Of a stretch of DNA of 64,000 nucleotides, positions 32,509 to 44,089 are shown in pieces. How positions within the stretch are numbered: position 1 is the stretch's first letter; the number at the start of each line of letters is the position of its first letter. A program made the position numbers and the translations under genes. The notes beneath the pieces were generated by a model. The model saw only the letters and a program-made list of their open reading frames with translations, searched no databases and was not told the DNA's origin. Source of the stretch: Rehmannia glutinosa (Eukaryota > Streptophyta > Magnoliopsida > Lamiales > Orobanchaceae); the NCBI GenBank assembly GCA_016081115.2, contig CM071933.1, positions 61,828,660 to 61,892,659 of the forward strand, in the 5' to 3' direction.

Positions 32509-34147
32509 CTACATCACATCCTTCATGAATTTAACATAATTAGGCATTTGCTCGAGTGCATCAGCAAACGGGATGTTGATGTGAATTTTCTTAAAAATCT
32601 CCAAGAACTTCGAAAATTGAGAATCTAGTTTCTTTTTCTGAAATCTCTGAGGGAAGGGGAGTGAGTTAGGCACTAGAACCGCAAAATCAAGAGTGGGAGC
32701 AGATTTAGGCTTATCAGCCTTGGTCTGCTCGTTGCTCTGCTTATCTTCTTCTTGTTTCGACTCCTCCTCAATAGGTACTTCAGAATCAGAAGGCTCCTCT
32801 TGGTTGGCATGAGAGGGAAGCTTAGGACCATCATATGCAGTACCACTCCTCAACTGGATGGCTTTACAATGTTCCCTCGGATTCACCTCAGTATTACTTG
32901 GAAAATTTTCTTTCTTCTGCTGAGAGGTTATGACGGTGGCTAATTGTCCCATTTGGGTCTCCAATGATCTAAGGTGTGTCTCCATAGTAGACATTTTTGT
33001 GCCTAAATTGTCAATCTGTGCATCGCTTCTATTCAGCCGATTCCTAGTCTCTCCAATAAACATACCAAGTATCTCTTCGAGCGACTGTTTCTTCTCACCT
33101 ACAGGTGCACTAGAACTAGACGGATTGGTGTAACCTGGAGGTGGATTCAACACGTTTCTATTATTGCTGTAGGAGAGGTTCTCATGATTGCGAAGTCCCG
33201 GGTGATAATGAGTCGGTAACTGAGTACCGATTGTTAAAACCTCGGTTATTCACATAGTTGGCTTACTCGGCATCGAATGTTGCAACCTCCTGAACGGCCG
33301 CTGGTGGTATTTCGGTTTGTTGCGGTGTTCCACCTGAATTTATGATGGCCAGTTGTTTCGACAATGCTGATATTTGAGATGTTAATGCTGACATATGATC
33401 CAACTCAAGGACACCAGCAACTTTCCTTGGTACTAATCTGTCAGATGGCCATTGATAGCTGTTTGTGGCCATTTCTTCAAGAAGAAGTAATGCCTAAGTC
33501 GGAGTTTTAGCCATCAAAGTGCCCCCTGCTGCTGCATCTAGTATTGTCCTCGTATGCCCATTCAAACCATTGTAAAAGTACTGGACCATATGCCAGTTCG
33601 CATAACCATGTTGTGGGCATCTTCTCAACAGATCCTTATATCGTTCCCAAGCTTCATACAGTGGCTCAAAGTCGATCTGTTGGAATTGCGCTATCTCGCT
33701 TTTCAGTTGGAGCGTCTTGCTGGGAGGGAAGAACTTTGTCATGAATTTTTCAGTCAGATCATCCCAGCTAGTGATACTCCTAGGTGCGAACGTCTGTAAC
33801 CACTGTCTGGCTTTATCCCGGAGTAAGAACGGGAAAAGCCTCAACCTAATTGCCTCATCAGACACACCATTCATCTTGATGGTGTCACAAATCTCCAAGA
33901 ATGTCGCCAAATGTGTATTTGGATCATCTACTGGACTCCCCCCAAACTGATTCTGCTGAACCATGCTTATGAGGCCCGGTTTCAATTCGAAAATATTTGC
34001 ATTAATGGGTTGGCGCACAATTCCAGAGTAGTCGTGGTTCATAGCCGGCCGGAAATAATCCCAGATTGCCCTTTCTTGTGCCTCAGGCTGTGGTGGCACA
34101 TTCACAACCCGATTTACATTATTCTCATTGTCTCCGTCTTCTGCCAT
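32509..34147 (-). pseudogene. Athila gag, two in-frame stops
   Basis: Starts at 34147 (MAEDGDNENNVNRVVN). The capsid region shows FELKPGLISMVQQNQFGG, ICDTIKMNGVSDEAIRLRLF, RDKARQWLQTF, FMTKFFPPSKT, YEAWERYKDLLRRCP and FYNGLNGHTRTILDAAAGG, a pattern characteristic of Athila-group gag. Stops at 33494-33496 (TAG) and 33263-33265 (TAA) split it. From 33153 an open C-terminal part continues, with a coiled-coil-like segment (LNRSDAQIDNLGTKMSTMET) and an acidic Glu/Lys-rich linker before the protease. No zinc knuckle was seen. Confidence 0.85.
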
Positions 34148-34352
34148 TGCTCGATTCTATGCTCGCTTTGCTGCTCTGATTGCTCGAAGTGTCCTTTCAA
34201 TCTCTAGATCAAAAGGAAGCAAATTAATATATTTGGAATCTCGCATAAACAGACAAGTTAAATGAGAAAAATGAAATTATAATTCCTAAACTAGTCTAGA
34301 TTAGGATTAAGACTACGTGGTAATAGTATTAGTTTAAAATAAGATAAAATAA

Positions 34353-34370
34353 TCCCCAGCAATGGCGCCA
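34353..34370 (-). other. Athila primer-binding site, tRNA-Asp type
   Basis: Minus-strand text TGGCGCCATTGCTGGGGA differs by two bases from the complement of the plant tRNA-Asp 3' end, the primer used by Athila elements. It is six bases from the LTR edge. Confidence 0.85.
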
Positions 34371-34376
34371 AAAACT

Positions 34377-35859
34377 TGATCGCGAAATTCTTACCGCAAG
34401 CGTCCGGTGTCAAGTTTTAGTATAGGTTTTGAAAGTAGGGTTATCGTCTCCACAGAGATTGGTATCGAATTTTATACTAAGTACTATAATTAAAATAGCT
34501 TAATTCTATCTAGAAATCGAAAAGAGATGAGTTGTTTTTAAACTAGAAAGAAAACTAAAAAGAAAACTAAAAATTGGTTCAGACAAATTATCAAACACGC
34601 AGAAGATGAATTCTAGAGCGTTGATTTCACCTAGTTATCCCCTATGTTTTCAATCCAGTTCATTAATCACAAGTTATTAATCCATAAGCCAATATTCCTA
34701 CCGTTTATCACTTCCCCTCTCGAGTGCCAAGTGATTCTAGGTTCCAATTTCTGATTTTGATATCTCTATAAAAATCATAAATTAAACCCTAATACACTCA
34801 ATGAATATTCTATCACAGGCTTCAAAAGATTCATAAATCTCTCGATTCTATGGAACCCTAGGTTGTGCTATTCTATGGCCAGGAGTTCAATTACCTCTCT
34901 CGAGCGTCAAATCAAACATGTCAAATAATCTAAACTATTGATCAAATAATTCAGATACAATCAAATCAAATAGCACAAATAGATTAATAAATATGCGAAT
35001 TTCATAAACTGTAAATCAAAACATAGGTTCAAACGTAAGTTACATCCCCCTAGAAAAGTAGGTTTAGCTCATGTTATATACAAAAACTCATAAAGAAATG
35101 ATTATACATCGATGGGGTTCAACAAAGATACAAGAAAAATAATTCAGAAAGATTAAAGGAGGAATCCTCTCTGTTTCCAGAAGATAGATGCCTTCAAATC
35201 TCATCCTGAACTCTTTCTCTTTGCATAAAATCGTCCATTGTGCTCTCCAAAATTTCCAACCTCTGTTTGTACGTCCAATCTTCTATTTATAGGCTTGAAA
35301 CCCTCAAAAATCCGTCAAAAAGGCCCACGAAAATCACAGTCCATCATTCAGCCCATTGTGTGCGCTGCAGCGCCTTTCGTCGCGCGTAGCAGCGAGCGCT
35401 AAACATTTTCCTCTCGCCATTTGGCGCATCTGCGGCCTTTGCCATCGTGGCCAATGAAAGATCATCTCTGTTGCTGCATTTGTGTGGCTGCGGCGCTTAT
35501 GTCATGCTGCTTTGCAGACGCTGTTGAAGAGTGTTGTTATACGTCCGATGGCGCGCTGCAGTGCACCCTGCCCTACGCCTCTGTTCGTTTTCGACCCCCG
35601 CGCTGCGGCGTGGGGGTTTTGGCGCTGCGGCACTCGTCCGTGAGTATTATTTTTGTGATTTTCAACTTCTAAAATGCGATCTTCACCTCCCAAACATGTT
35701 TTTCATCGTTTTTTATCAATTCCGGCCTCCAAGATTAGTCCAAATTCTCGAACGACAACAAATGACACAAACTCGACTCAAACGACACTAAAATACCCGA
35801 AAACAATGCAAAATCCTAGTCTAGAATACTCAATACGTTGGTATAAAACCAACTTAACA
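34377..35859 (-). repeat. 5' LTR of the Athila element
   Basis: Plus-strand edges are TGATCGCG and CTTAACA, so the LTR has TG...CA ends; 1483 bp. The R/U5 part near 34380-34470 has the family-typical text around ACCGCAAGCGTCCGGTGTC. No second copy exists in the window, so its partner LTR has been lost. Confidence 0.8.
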
Positions 35860-37018
35860 GACAATCTCCTATTTATATCGCACATTTGACTCGTTTAGGA
35901 AATTTGAATGGCTAGGATAAATTATGTAGTCCAGGTTTATCAATTATTTGAGATCTATTTGTTAATTGGTTACAATAGGAAAAGATTCACAATGGCTCAA
36001 TTGCAAACTGAAAAAACAGAACTATGCTATTACAAACTGGACTGCTTGAAATATGAATTTTAGAAATTGGACTGGAGAGCCGAGTCGAGATAAAATCTTT
36101 ATCCGCAAGAAAATTACGTCTCGGCTAGTGCTCACGGTTCGGCGTATTGCCCCCAAAGATAAAATGGCTTCGTCTTCTGTGTAGTAGTACCACTAACAGA
36201 AAAGCACCTTCGAACTAAAATGTGTTGAGGACTAGTTGTTGGACCTTAAGTGCAGAATGCAGAAATATTGCTTTGTGAGGTATGAGTATTGCTATGGATT
36301 TTCTGTATAGGAAATATGCAATGCACAATAATGGATTTATCTACAACCAGCACCTGCAGAAGATAACACTAAGTAATGGGCATTAAACCAGATGTAACAT
36401 CACAGGTGTTACATCCCACTACTGCATAACAAACAATTAGTGGGCTATCTTCATGTGACCTCTACTGCAAGAGTTACTAACTCCAACAGTCACACGAATC
36501 TAGACATCTGCAATGTCCAGATTCATTGGGCCCCAACAATCCAATAGTCACTTAAATCTGGTTCCGAGTGGCAAAACTATAATGGACCTGGACCCAGGCT
36601 CAAGGGGCTGACCCAATGCCCAGTCCCAGGCCCAAGCCCATTCCTGGGCCGAGGCTGGCAAGGCGGGTGCGCGCGCGTGTGTGGCCCACTTGTGATCATC
36701 CACGTGTGTTATTGTATATCCAACTAATAACACCTTCTACTATATAAACTATGATAAACAATGATTTATTTTCTATATGGGATAAGGCTAAAGCCTTTCA
36801 TCTCCCTTTACATAATGTCCATTCATGTGGCTAATTTCGTGTATTAATTTATCACTCACCAAAATTCGATTTTGAGAAATAAAAAATACTACGAATATCT
36901 GCTCAGAACGTGGATTAACAATATATAATTTAATTCCTCCAGAGTTAAATATTTAGCCACCAAAAATTTAGTCAAAGTCGAGTCGAGACTTACTTTATCA
37001 AAACCAAAATTTCCAGCA
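35860..37018 (-). repeat. 3' LTR of the base Copia element and left flank
   Basis: Homologous to the right LTR at 42938-43510 over two blocks (about 35930-36165 and 36677-37018). Between them lie about 480 bp absent from the right LTR. The plus-strand right edge is TTTCCAGCA, followed by a polypurine-type ATCCCCC (37019-37025). The exact outer edge is not resolved; the first ~70 bp may be flank. Confidence 0.7.
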
Positions 37019-37621
37019 ATCCCCCATATGAGTGGAAATTAATGCATGTATGAATGCAGACACGCAAACCAGTCCTCAAGAGACAATATTACATTCGAAT
37101 ATATAGCTTGTGGCTTTGAATCTTCCGTAGTCAATATCATCGAGTACACTGGCGGTTTAGTGGACGCAATGCCTTGAACTATTCCTCTGTGGTGTATATC
37201 GAGTCAACAATATTAACACAATAAAGTCTCAACACCTTATGTTCTCACGTTTTGTGTCTGTTTCTGTCATGAACACCTTTTTGGATTCATAAGTGTTACT
37301 TTGGAGCGGCTCGCACGTCTCACTTACATAAGTGATCTCCTGTCTGAGTATCCTGTCATACTCAACCTCAACAAGGTGTAGGAATCATTAAAAGTCAAAT
37401 GACTTAGCCACACCACAATTTTGCATGTGTTTCAACACTTGGCTATGCTTTCTAGGGATGGGTTGAAACATTGTTTCCAAGTGTTACAACATAACCTTCA
37501 TAGTTTAGTTTTCTCATTGAACCAAGTTCTTGAGATCTCCAGTCATCATGGTTGGGTTATCACTATGATGGTTATTTCACTTTATGGACTTTAAGCCCAT
37601 TCCCTCAAGCAATTTACTCAA

Positions 37622-40506
37622 TTAATCTCGATTCAACTTTTTTGTCAAAGGATCTGCCAAATTGTCTTTTGACTTCACGTAGTCAATTGACACACCGTTC
37701 GAGATCAATTGTCTTACAATATTGTGTCTTCGACGAATATGTCGAGAATTGTCGTTATGCATATTGCTCTTTGCCCTTCCTATAACCGCTTGACTATCAC
37801 AATGAAATATCACATGAGGCATAGGCATTTTCCAACATGGAATATCTTCCAAAAGGTTTCGAAGCCACTCTGCTTCTTCACCAGCTTTATCCAAAGTTAT
37901 AGACTCAGATTCTATGGTGGACCGAGCTAAAAAAATTTGCTTCGTGGACTTCCACAATACCACACCACATCCAATGGTGAATATGTATCTCACTAATGGA
38001 ATAAGAACCTTTCGAATAGGAATCCAACTAAGTATCAATATACCCTTCATGTACAGCTAGATATCTCGAGTAGTATAGCCCATAATCCAGGGTATACTTC
38101 AAGTATTTTAACACCCTGGTTAACGCTTTCTAATGTTCATGGTTTGCATTAATCATGAACCTACTCAACTTGTTTACATGATAGGCTAAGTCTGGACGTG
38201 TACAATTTGTGATGCACATCAGTGTGCCTATTATACGTGAGTATTACATCCGAGCCACTGATTATGCTTTATTAGCAACTAGATTTACACTAAAACTAAT
38301 GGGCGTCTTTGACGGTGAACTGTCAAAAGCATTGAATTTCTTGAGCATTTTCTCCTCATAGTGGGATTGTGACAAGACAATTCCATCAGGAGTCCTGCTG
38401 ATTTTTATCCCTAGGATCACATTAGCAGTCCCCATATCCTTCATGTTAAAGTTTCTCTTTAACATTCTTTTCAGATATCATGATAGAATCATGCTACTGC
38501 CCATGATTAGTAGATATAGACAAACTATGACAAACGCTTCTGATGTCCCTTTGACATACACTTGTTGATTTTAAATCCATTTGACAATATCGTATTTTCA
38601 AATTAAGATGCCATTATTTTAGAGCTTATTTCAGTCGCGTACAATCTTATTAACTTGTACACCTTCTTTTTATGACCGGGTGAACAAACCCTTCAGGTTG
38701 TTTCATGTATATTTCTGCATCTATTTCTCCATTCAGAAATGTTGTCTTAATTTTCATCTGATGAATCTCAAGATTGTGTAGGGCAGTAATCGCGAGAAGC
38801 ACCCGAATAGATGCAATTCTCCTTACTGGAGAATATGTGTCAAAGAAATCATACCCTTCTTTTTATTTAAAGTCTTTGGACATAAGTCGTGTTTTATACT
38901 TATCAATAATTCCATCTGATTTATACTTCTTTTTTAGAATCCACTTACATCCTAAAGATTTATGTCCACAGAAGATCAACTAACTCCCACGTATGGTTTT
39001 GCAGAATGGACTCAATTTCACTATTGATAGCTTCTTGCCATAACGGAGCATCTGGACTACTTAGAGTCTCTTTAATCAAGTTTGGCTCATCATCGAACAT
39101 AAATATTATGAAATCAGGCCCAAAAAACTTAGTCGTCTTAGACCTCTTACTGCGTCTCGGTTCTTCACTGCTTAATGTTGAACCACTTACAGTTTTGTGA
39201 GTTCTTTTATTAGTTCTCACGTCTACCTTTTCTCTACAAGGGTAGATATCCTCAAAGAACACAACGTTCCTTGATTCGATTATGGTACCTTCAGTCATTT
39301 TTTGGATTTTTTGACTTATCATAAATCGATATGCACTACTTTGATATGCATATCCTACAAAGACACAATCAACTGTCTTTGGTTCAATTTTAACTTGTTT
39401 TGGTTCAGGTATTGCTACATTAGTTAAACACCCCCAGACTTTAAGGTATTTATAAGAAGGATTACGGTTTTCCACAACTCGTAAGGAGTCTTATCTTTCT
39501 CTTTAAGTGGTATTTTATTCAATATGTGGCTGGTTGTTAAAACAGCTTCCCCCACATATTTTGGGGTAATCCGGAACTTATCAACATGGCATTCATCATC
39601 TGTTTTAGAGTCCAATTTTTGCATTCAGCAACACTGTCAGACTGTGGTGAATATGGAGCCGTTGTTTGATGAATTATGTCCGAGTGGGTACATAATTATT
39701 TAAATGGTGCAACATATTCGCCACATCTATCACTTCAAATTATTTTAATACGACTGCCAAGTTGATTTTCAACTTCATTTTTATAATTTTTAAAAGCTTC
39801 TAAAGCTTCATTTTTGTTTCCTAACAAGTATAAGTAGCAAAACCTTATGCAATCATAAATAAATGTGATGAAATATTTTTTTACCACATTTAGTTTGCAC
39901 AATTTTTAGATCACACACATCAGCGTATATCAACTCTAAATGTGAAGTGCTCATTTGAACCGAATGAAATGGTAATTTAGTCATTTTAGCTTCAACAAAA
40001 ACTTCACATTTTCTTTGTGAGTTTACTTCTGGTAAATTAATTAATTCTAAATTTACCAATCTTTTTATAACATTATTATTTACATGTCCTAATCTAATAT
40101 GCCATAAATTAGAGCACTCAGTAATATGATTAGAAGAAGATTCATTCTTATTCACATTCTTGCCAAAACGGCGTGCAGTCATTACATTCATTTTGAATAG
40201 TCCTTTTTCTAGATAACCCCTACCAAGAAATTGTCCAAATTTCCTAAGTACAAATTTTTCGGATTCAAAAACTGGCCTAAACCAATGGTTGATCAGCAAT
40301 GAACCCAAAGCCAGATTCTTTCGAATGTATGGGACATGCATCACATCCTTTAACTTCAGCTCCTTGCCTAAAGTAAGCTTCAACACAATTGTACCTACGC
40401 CAACAGCACCAGAAGAGGCGTGATTACCCATATGGAGCTTCCTATCGGTCGATGGGATATAAGAGGAGAGTGCATCCCGATCAGAATAGACATGGCAGGT
40501 GGCACC
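37622..40506 (-). pseudogene. Pol of the base Copia element, main part
   Basis: From 40506 downward: the protease continues as GATCHVYSDRDALSSY after the solo LTR, followed by MHVPYIRKNLALGS, an integrase zinc-binding remnant (LWHIRLGHVN), integrase fragments (YVGEAVLTTSHILNKIP, KTPYELW), VWGCLTNVAIPEPKQV, then a degraded reverse transcriptase (FNMKDMGTANVILGIKI). RNase H at 38050-37622 is best preserved: FLARSTIESESITLDKAGEE, HCDSQAVIGRA, RHIRRRHNIVRQL, VKSKDNLADPLTK. The reverse-transcriptase active-site region near 38500 does not give a readable YVDD. The element is dead. Confidence 0.8.
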
Positions 40507-42042
40507 TGTAGGTCCCAAGGGGTGTAAGTGTAAGGTTTAGAAGGGGGGGTTGAATAAACCTTACCAAATTTTCGATTTAGTCCTTTTAAATCTACAGAGT
40601 TGATACTACATATTTTGTGTCCTTGATGGACGATCAATTTAGTCACTCGGTAGAGTTAATCTCTCAAATGACTCAACCGATTTGTTGATGGAGTAACTCA
40701 GTTGTTGGCTATAATTTGACTCAACTGTGGTTTTGTTTTCAGCGGAAGACTTAACACCCTTAAGTTTGATTAAGCAAGAATTTAGTGCTTGGTTTAGTAC
40801 TTATAAGTTATCAAGTGGATAGCAAATTTATCAGCAGATATAAGCAGTTAAAAATGCAAGAATTAAAGTGTTGAAAAGTAAATGACACAATGAAGTTTTT
40901 ATAGAGGTTCGAAGATGGGGTAATTCTTCTACTCCTCTCTTCTCCAACTCGGAGGAATCCACTAGGTAATGATCGGTTTACAAAGTGGTAAAAAGTCCCG
41001 GATACAAGTCTTGATCACACGGCCGACTTGATCCTTTGGGACTCGATCGGAGACGCCTTGATCACTCGGTGGCTTCTCGTGCGACTCGGCTTCTTCACAG
41101 GGAAGTCGCTTTGCTACTCTGACTCACTTGCTCAAGCTCTTTGGATTTGATCACGAAGCCCTCCAAAAGCTTAAGACTTGGTTCAACTTTGAACCTTCCT
41201 ACAATCCTTCCCGGAATGTAGACCCCTTTTTTTCGTATTTTCCTCTTCAACTGATTGAAGTTATCTTTCCTTCACGGGTGAGTGTTTGATTGATGTTCTT
41301 CGTAATGTAGGCTTGAGGATTGAGAATGTTTGAGTTTTTCTAATATGCTTGTATATATCACATGTGTGTCATCCTTCTTCTCAAACAAACTCCTCGGCCT
41401 TTTATAGTGAACTTTCAAAAATTTGCCCGTTGAAGAGATAGCTTATTTTTTAAAGTCACTTGCGATCGTTGGCTTGTCTTGTTGCGATTCTTGGAATTGC
41501 CATTTCCTCGTATGAATTGTTCTTTCACCTTTTCGAGTTCGACACGGTGTGGTGCTTCCCATTGGTTCATTCCTTTTGCACGCTTCGGGATGAGCACTCC
41601 GAGAAAGGTGGTATGGAGATATTACTTGTTTAAGTAAATCTCTTGATTTACGCAGGCAACGGTTTACCTCGACTTGATTGCGCATTTCCTTGCTTTCCCA
41701 GGTGACTTAGAGTCGACTTCCAATCATGGATGACTCTTCCGTCACTTCAACTTGAGACTTGGCTTTTCTTGAGTTGACTTGACGGGTGCTCCACTCATTT
41801 GCATCTCATTTGCTTCTCCAAAGAGAGTTCTGTCTACTCTTCTTTGCCATACTCATTGTCTCGCAATGAGTCTTCCTTCAAGTCTTGAGTTGTCTTCTTG
41901 CATGTTAGGGCGTAGCTGACTTAACTCAGCTTGGCCAGCTCTATTTATTACAATGCATTTTACAACAAGAATTGGGGTACCAACTTTCTATTCTAAGTTT
42001 TACATGGCATTCATCAAAATCTAAACAATAAAATTCCTAACA
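40507..42042 (-). repeat. Solo LTR of the SIRE-like family inside the base Copia protease
   Basis: 1536 bp from TGTAGGTCCC to CCTAACA, matching the other three LTRs. It is flanked by GCACC (40502-40506) and ACACC (42043-42047), a 5-bp target duplication with one change. Removing it rejoins the host reading frame exactly as FVDIGATCHV, the Copia protease active-site region. No internal sequence remains, so it formed by recombination between LTRs. Confidence 0.92.
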
Positions 42043-42830
42043 ACACCAATATCCACAAACCATTCTTTTGGGTTATCCACCAGATTGGCTTCAAACACTA
42101 TTGTCGACATGTCAACGTCAATCAGTTCCCTTTGTTCAACCACATTGGCATTGGACTGCGGACTGGTTTTTGTTTTCCTTGGCTGACGGCAGTCCTTTGC
42201 CATATGATTTGGTTTGCCATCATTGTAGTAAGTTCCTTGGAAATTTCCAACTATCGGTTTCTTGCCTTTATCGTTAGGTCTTTTCTTAGAATTACTTCAT
42301 GAACCGTGCTCCATCAAGTTGGCTTTTGACTCCATAGGGACAAGCCTTGACTTAGAGTCAATCCTCCTATCGTCTTCCTCAATTCTGAGTTTGACAATCA
42401 GATCATCTAGTCTCATTTCCTTTCGCTTATGTTTGAGATAACTATTGAAATCCCTATAATTTGGGGGTAGTTTCTCAATCAAGGCGACCACTTGGAATAC
42501 CTTCGGCAAGGCCATTCCCTCGGCAGAGATTTCATGTAGGATCAACTTGAGTTTTTGAACTTGTTCCATAATGGTTTTAGAATCAACCATCACAAAACCC
42601 AAGAACTTAGTGACATCAAATTTCTTTATACCAGCATCCTCAATTTTGTACTTCTTCTCCAAAGATTCCAACAATTCTTTGGAAGATTTCACCGCACAGG
42701 AAATCACCCCTGGCACCAGGCATCAAACGCATCACGTTTTTTGGCATTTGTTTCATTTCCAGCCACCATAGTAGCGTCATCTGTCAAGTATTTCACCAAG
42801 CTCAGGGTATTCAGGTAAAATAGCATTTTT
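42043..42830 (-). pseudogene. Gag and start of protease of the base Copia element
   Basis: Positions 42716-42297 encode gag text typical of Tork-like Copia: SSKELLESLEKKYKIEDAGI, KFLGFVMVDSKTIMEQVQ, LPPNYRDFNSYLKHKRKEM, LIVKLRIEEDDR. The zinc knuckle at about 42260-42190 reads YYNDGKPNHMAKDC, so the first two Cys of the usual CX2CX4HX4C have been lost. The protease start (ANLVDNPKEWFVDIG) runs up to the solo LTR. Frameshifts are present near 42297 and 42716. Confidence 0.78.
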
Positions 42831-42937
42831 TACTTCCACGTCTTGAAGTCGAAACCCATAATTTTTTTGGGTTTCTCAGTTGAGCGGGAGGGATGATCGA
42901 GGTTATGGTTATGCTCTCCATCGTGAAGTCTGATAAT

Positions 42938-43510
42938 TGTCTTGCGATTGTTGATTACAAGATATTGGTTAAAACAGGAAAGCCTTCGCAATGACTCAAT
43001 TACAAACTAAAAAAACAGAACTATGTTATTACAAACAGGATTGACTAAAACATGAACTTCATAAACTGGACTGGAAAGCTGAATCAAGATAAAATCTCTT
43101 TCCGCAAGATAATTACGTCCCGGCTAGTGCTCACGGTTCGATGTATTGCCCCCAAGATAAAAACGCCCGTGTGACCCACTTGTGATCATCCACTTGTGTT
43201 ATAGTATATCCAACTAATAACACATTCTAGTATATAAACTAGGATAAACAATAATTTATTTTTAATGTGGGATAAGACTAAACCATTTCATCTCCCTTTA
43301 CATAATGCCCATTCGTGTAGCTAACTTCGTATATTAATTTTTCTCACTCACCAAAATTCGATTTTGAGAAATAAAAAATACTACGAATTTCTATACGGAA
43401 CATAATTTAACAATATATAATTTAATTCCTACAGAATTCAATATTTAACCACCAAAAATTTGGTCAAAATCGAGTCGACAACCACTTTATCAAAACCAAA
43501 ATTTCCAACA
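42938..43510 (-). repeat. 5' LTR of the base Copia element
   Basis: Plus-strand text from TGTCTTGCG to ATTTCCAACA. It matches the left LTR but lacks ~480 bp found there between CCCCCAAGATAAAA and CGTGTG-CCCAC. Confidence 0.75.
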
Positions 43511-44089
43511 TTTTGACTACAAGTCATGATACTAATCTTGGCCCGCTTTTTTATCTTGTCCTTGGTTGATAACTGGCATAAGCCATGGGAGTGCAATTAT
43601 ATAATCTCACATTCTCATCCAACTCCAATCATCCTGTCAATCGTGGGTAGTATTAGTGTATTACATTTCTAATTTTCATTTGGGGCAGTTTGGCCGTTTC
43701 AGAAATTTATCCAACTTTATCATCAATTCCAAATAAAATACTATTATCCAACTAAAATAATCACACATCACAATCATATTTCTCAAACATGTTATTGAAC
43801 TAAATTATTATTCAATCATAACATATTCAAAATTATCTTATCAATACAATCAACAACAAGTCAATTGGATATCAGACATAAGATCCCTCGTAGGCTATCA
43901 CACATTTTTTAAGTTTTTTTTCTTTGACAATTTATATGATTTATGGCTGCAGGGGCTATGTACAACTGTACGTTTCAAGTGACTTATGAACTTATTGAAA
44001 AATACATAAAATTCTAGGATCTCTTTAATTTCTTTTCCTTTTTTCCTTCGTTTTCTGTTGTACTTATTAGAATTCGTTATAACAATAAT
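43511..44089. other. Spacer, nothing recognised
   Basis: AT-rich. No ORF or repeat could be assigned. It may include the end of the LINE remnant or the old target of the base Copia. Confidence 0.4.

Larger units (their letters stand above)
28864..35859 (-). mobile_element. Athila-type Gypsy retrotransposon lacking its 3' end
   Basis: Minus-strand element with 5' LTR (34377-35859), tRNA-Asp primer-binding site (34353-34370), gag, protease, reverse transcriptase, RNase H and integrase. Reverse transcriptase before integrase identifies Gypsy. The gag text and the tRNA-Asp primer fit the Athila lineage. The sequence ends shortly after integrase; the usual long 3' region with env-like ORF, polypurine tract and 3' LTR is absent. 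The right flank gives GACAA (35860-35864) as the target duplication. Confidence 0.9.
35860..43510 (-). mobile_element. Base Copia element (Tork-like), degraded
   Basis: A minus-strand Copia with LTRs at 35860-37018 (outer edge uncertain) and 42938-43510, a polypurine tract at 37019-37025, and fragmented gag-pol between. A solo LTR of the SIRE-like family interrupts it at 40507-42042. The primer site next to the right LTR is worn: only GTCTGATA at 42929-42936 resembles it. Confidence 0.8.

Noticed and set aside
34353..34370. Match to a tRNA-Asp end considered as a tRNA gene
   Set aside because: Only the 18-base primer-binding stretch is present; no cloverleaf surrounds it.
42068..42277. Plus-strand ORF near the solo LTR
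   Set aside because: Antisense of the base Copia gag/protease junction.
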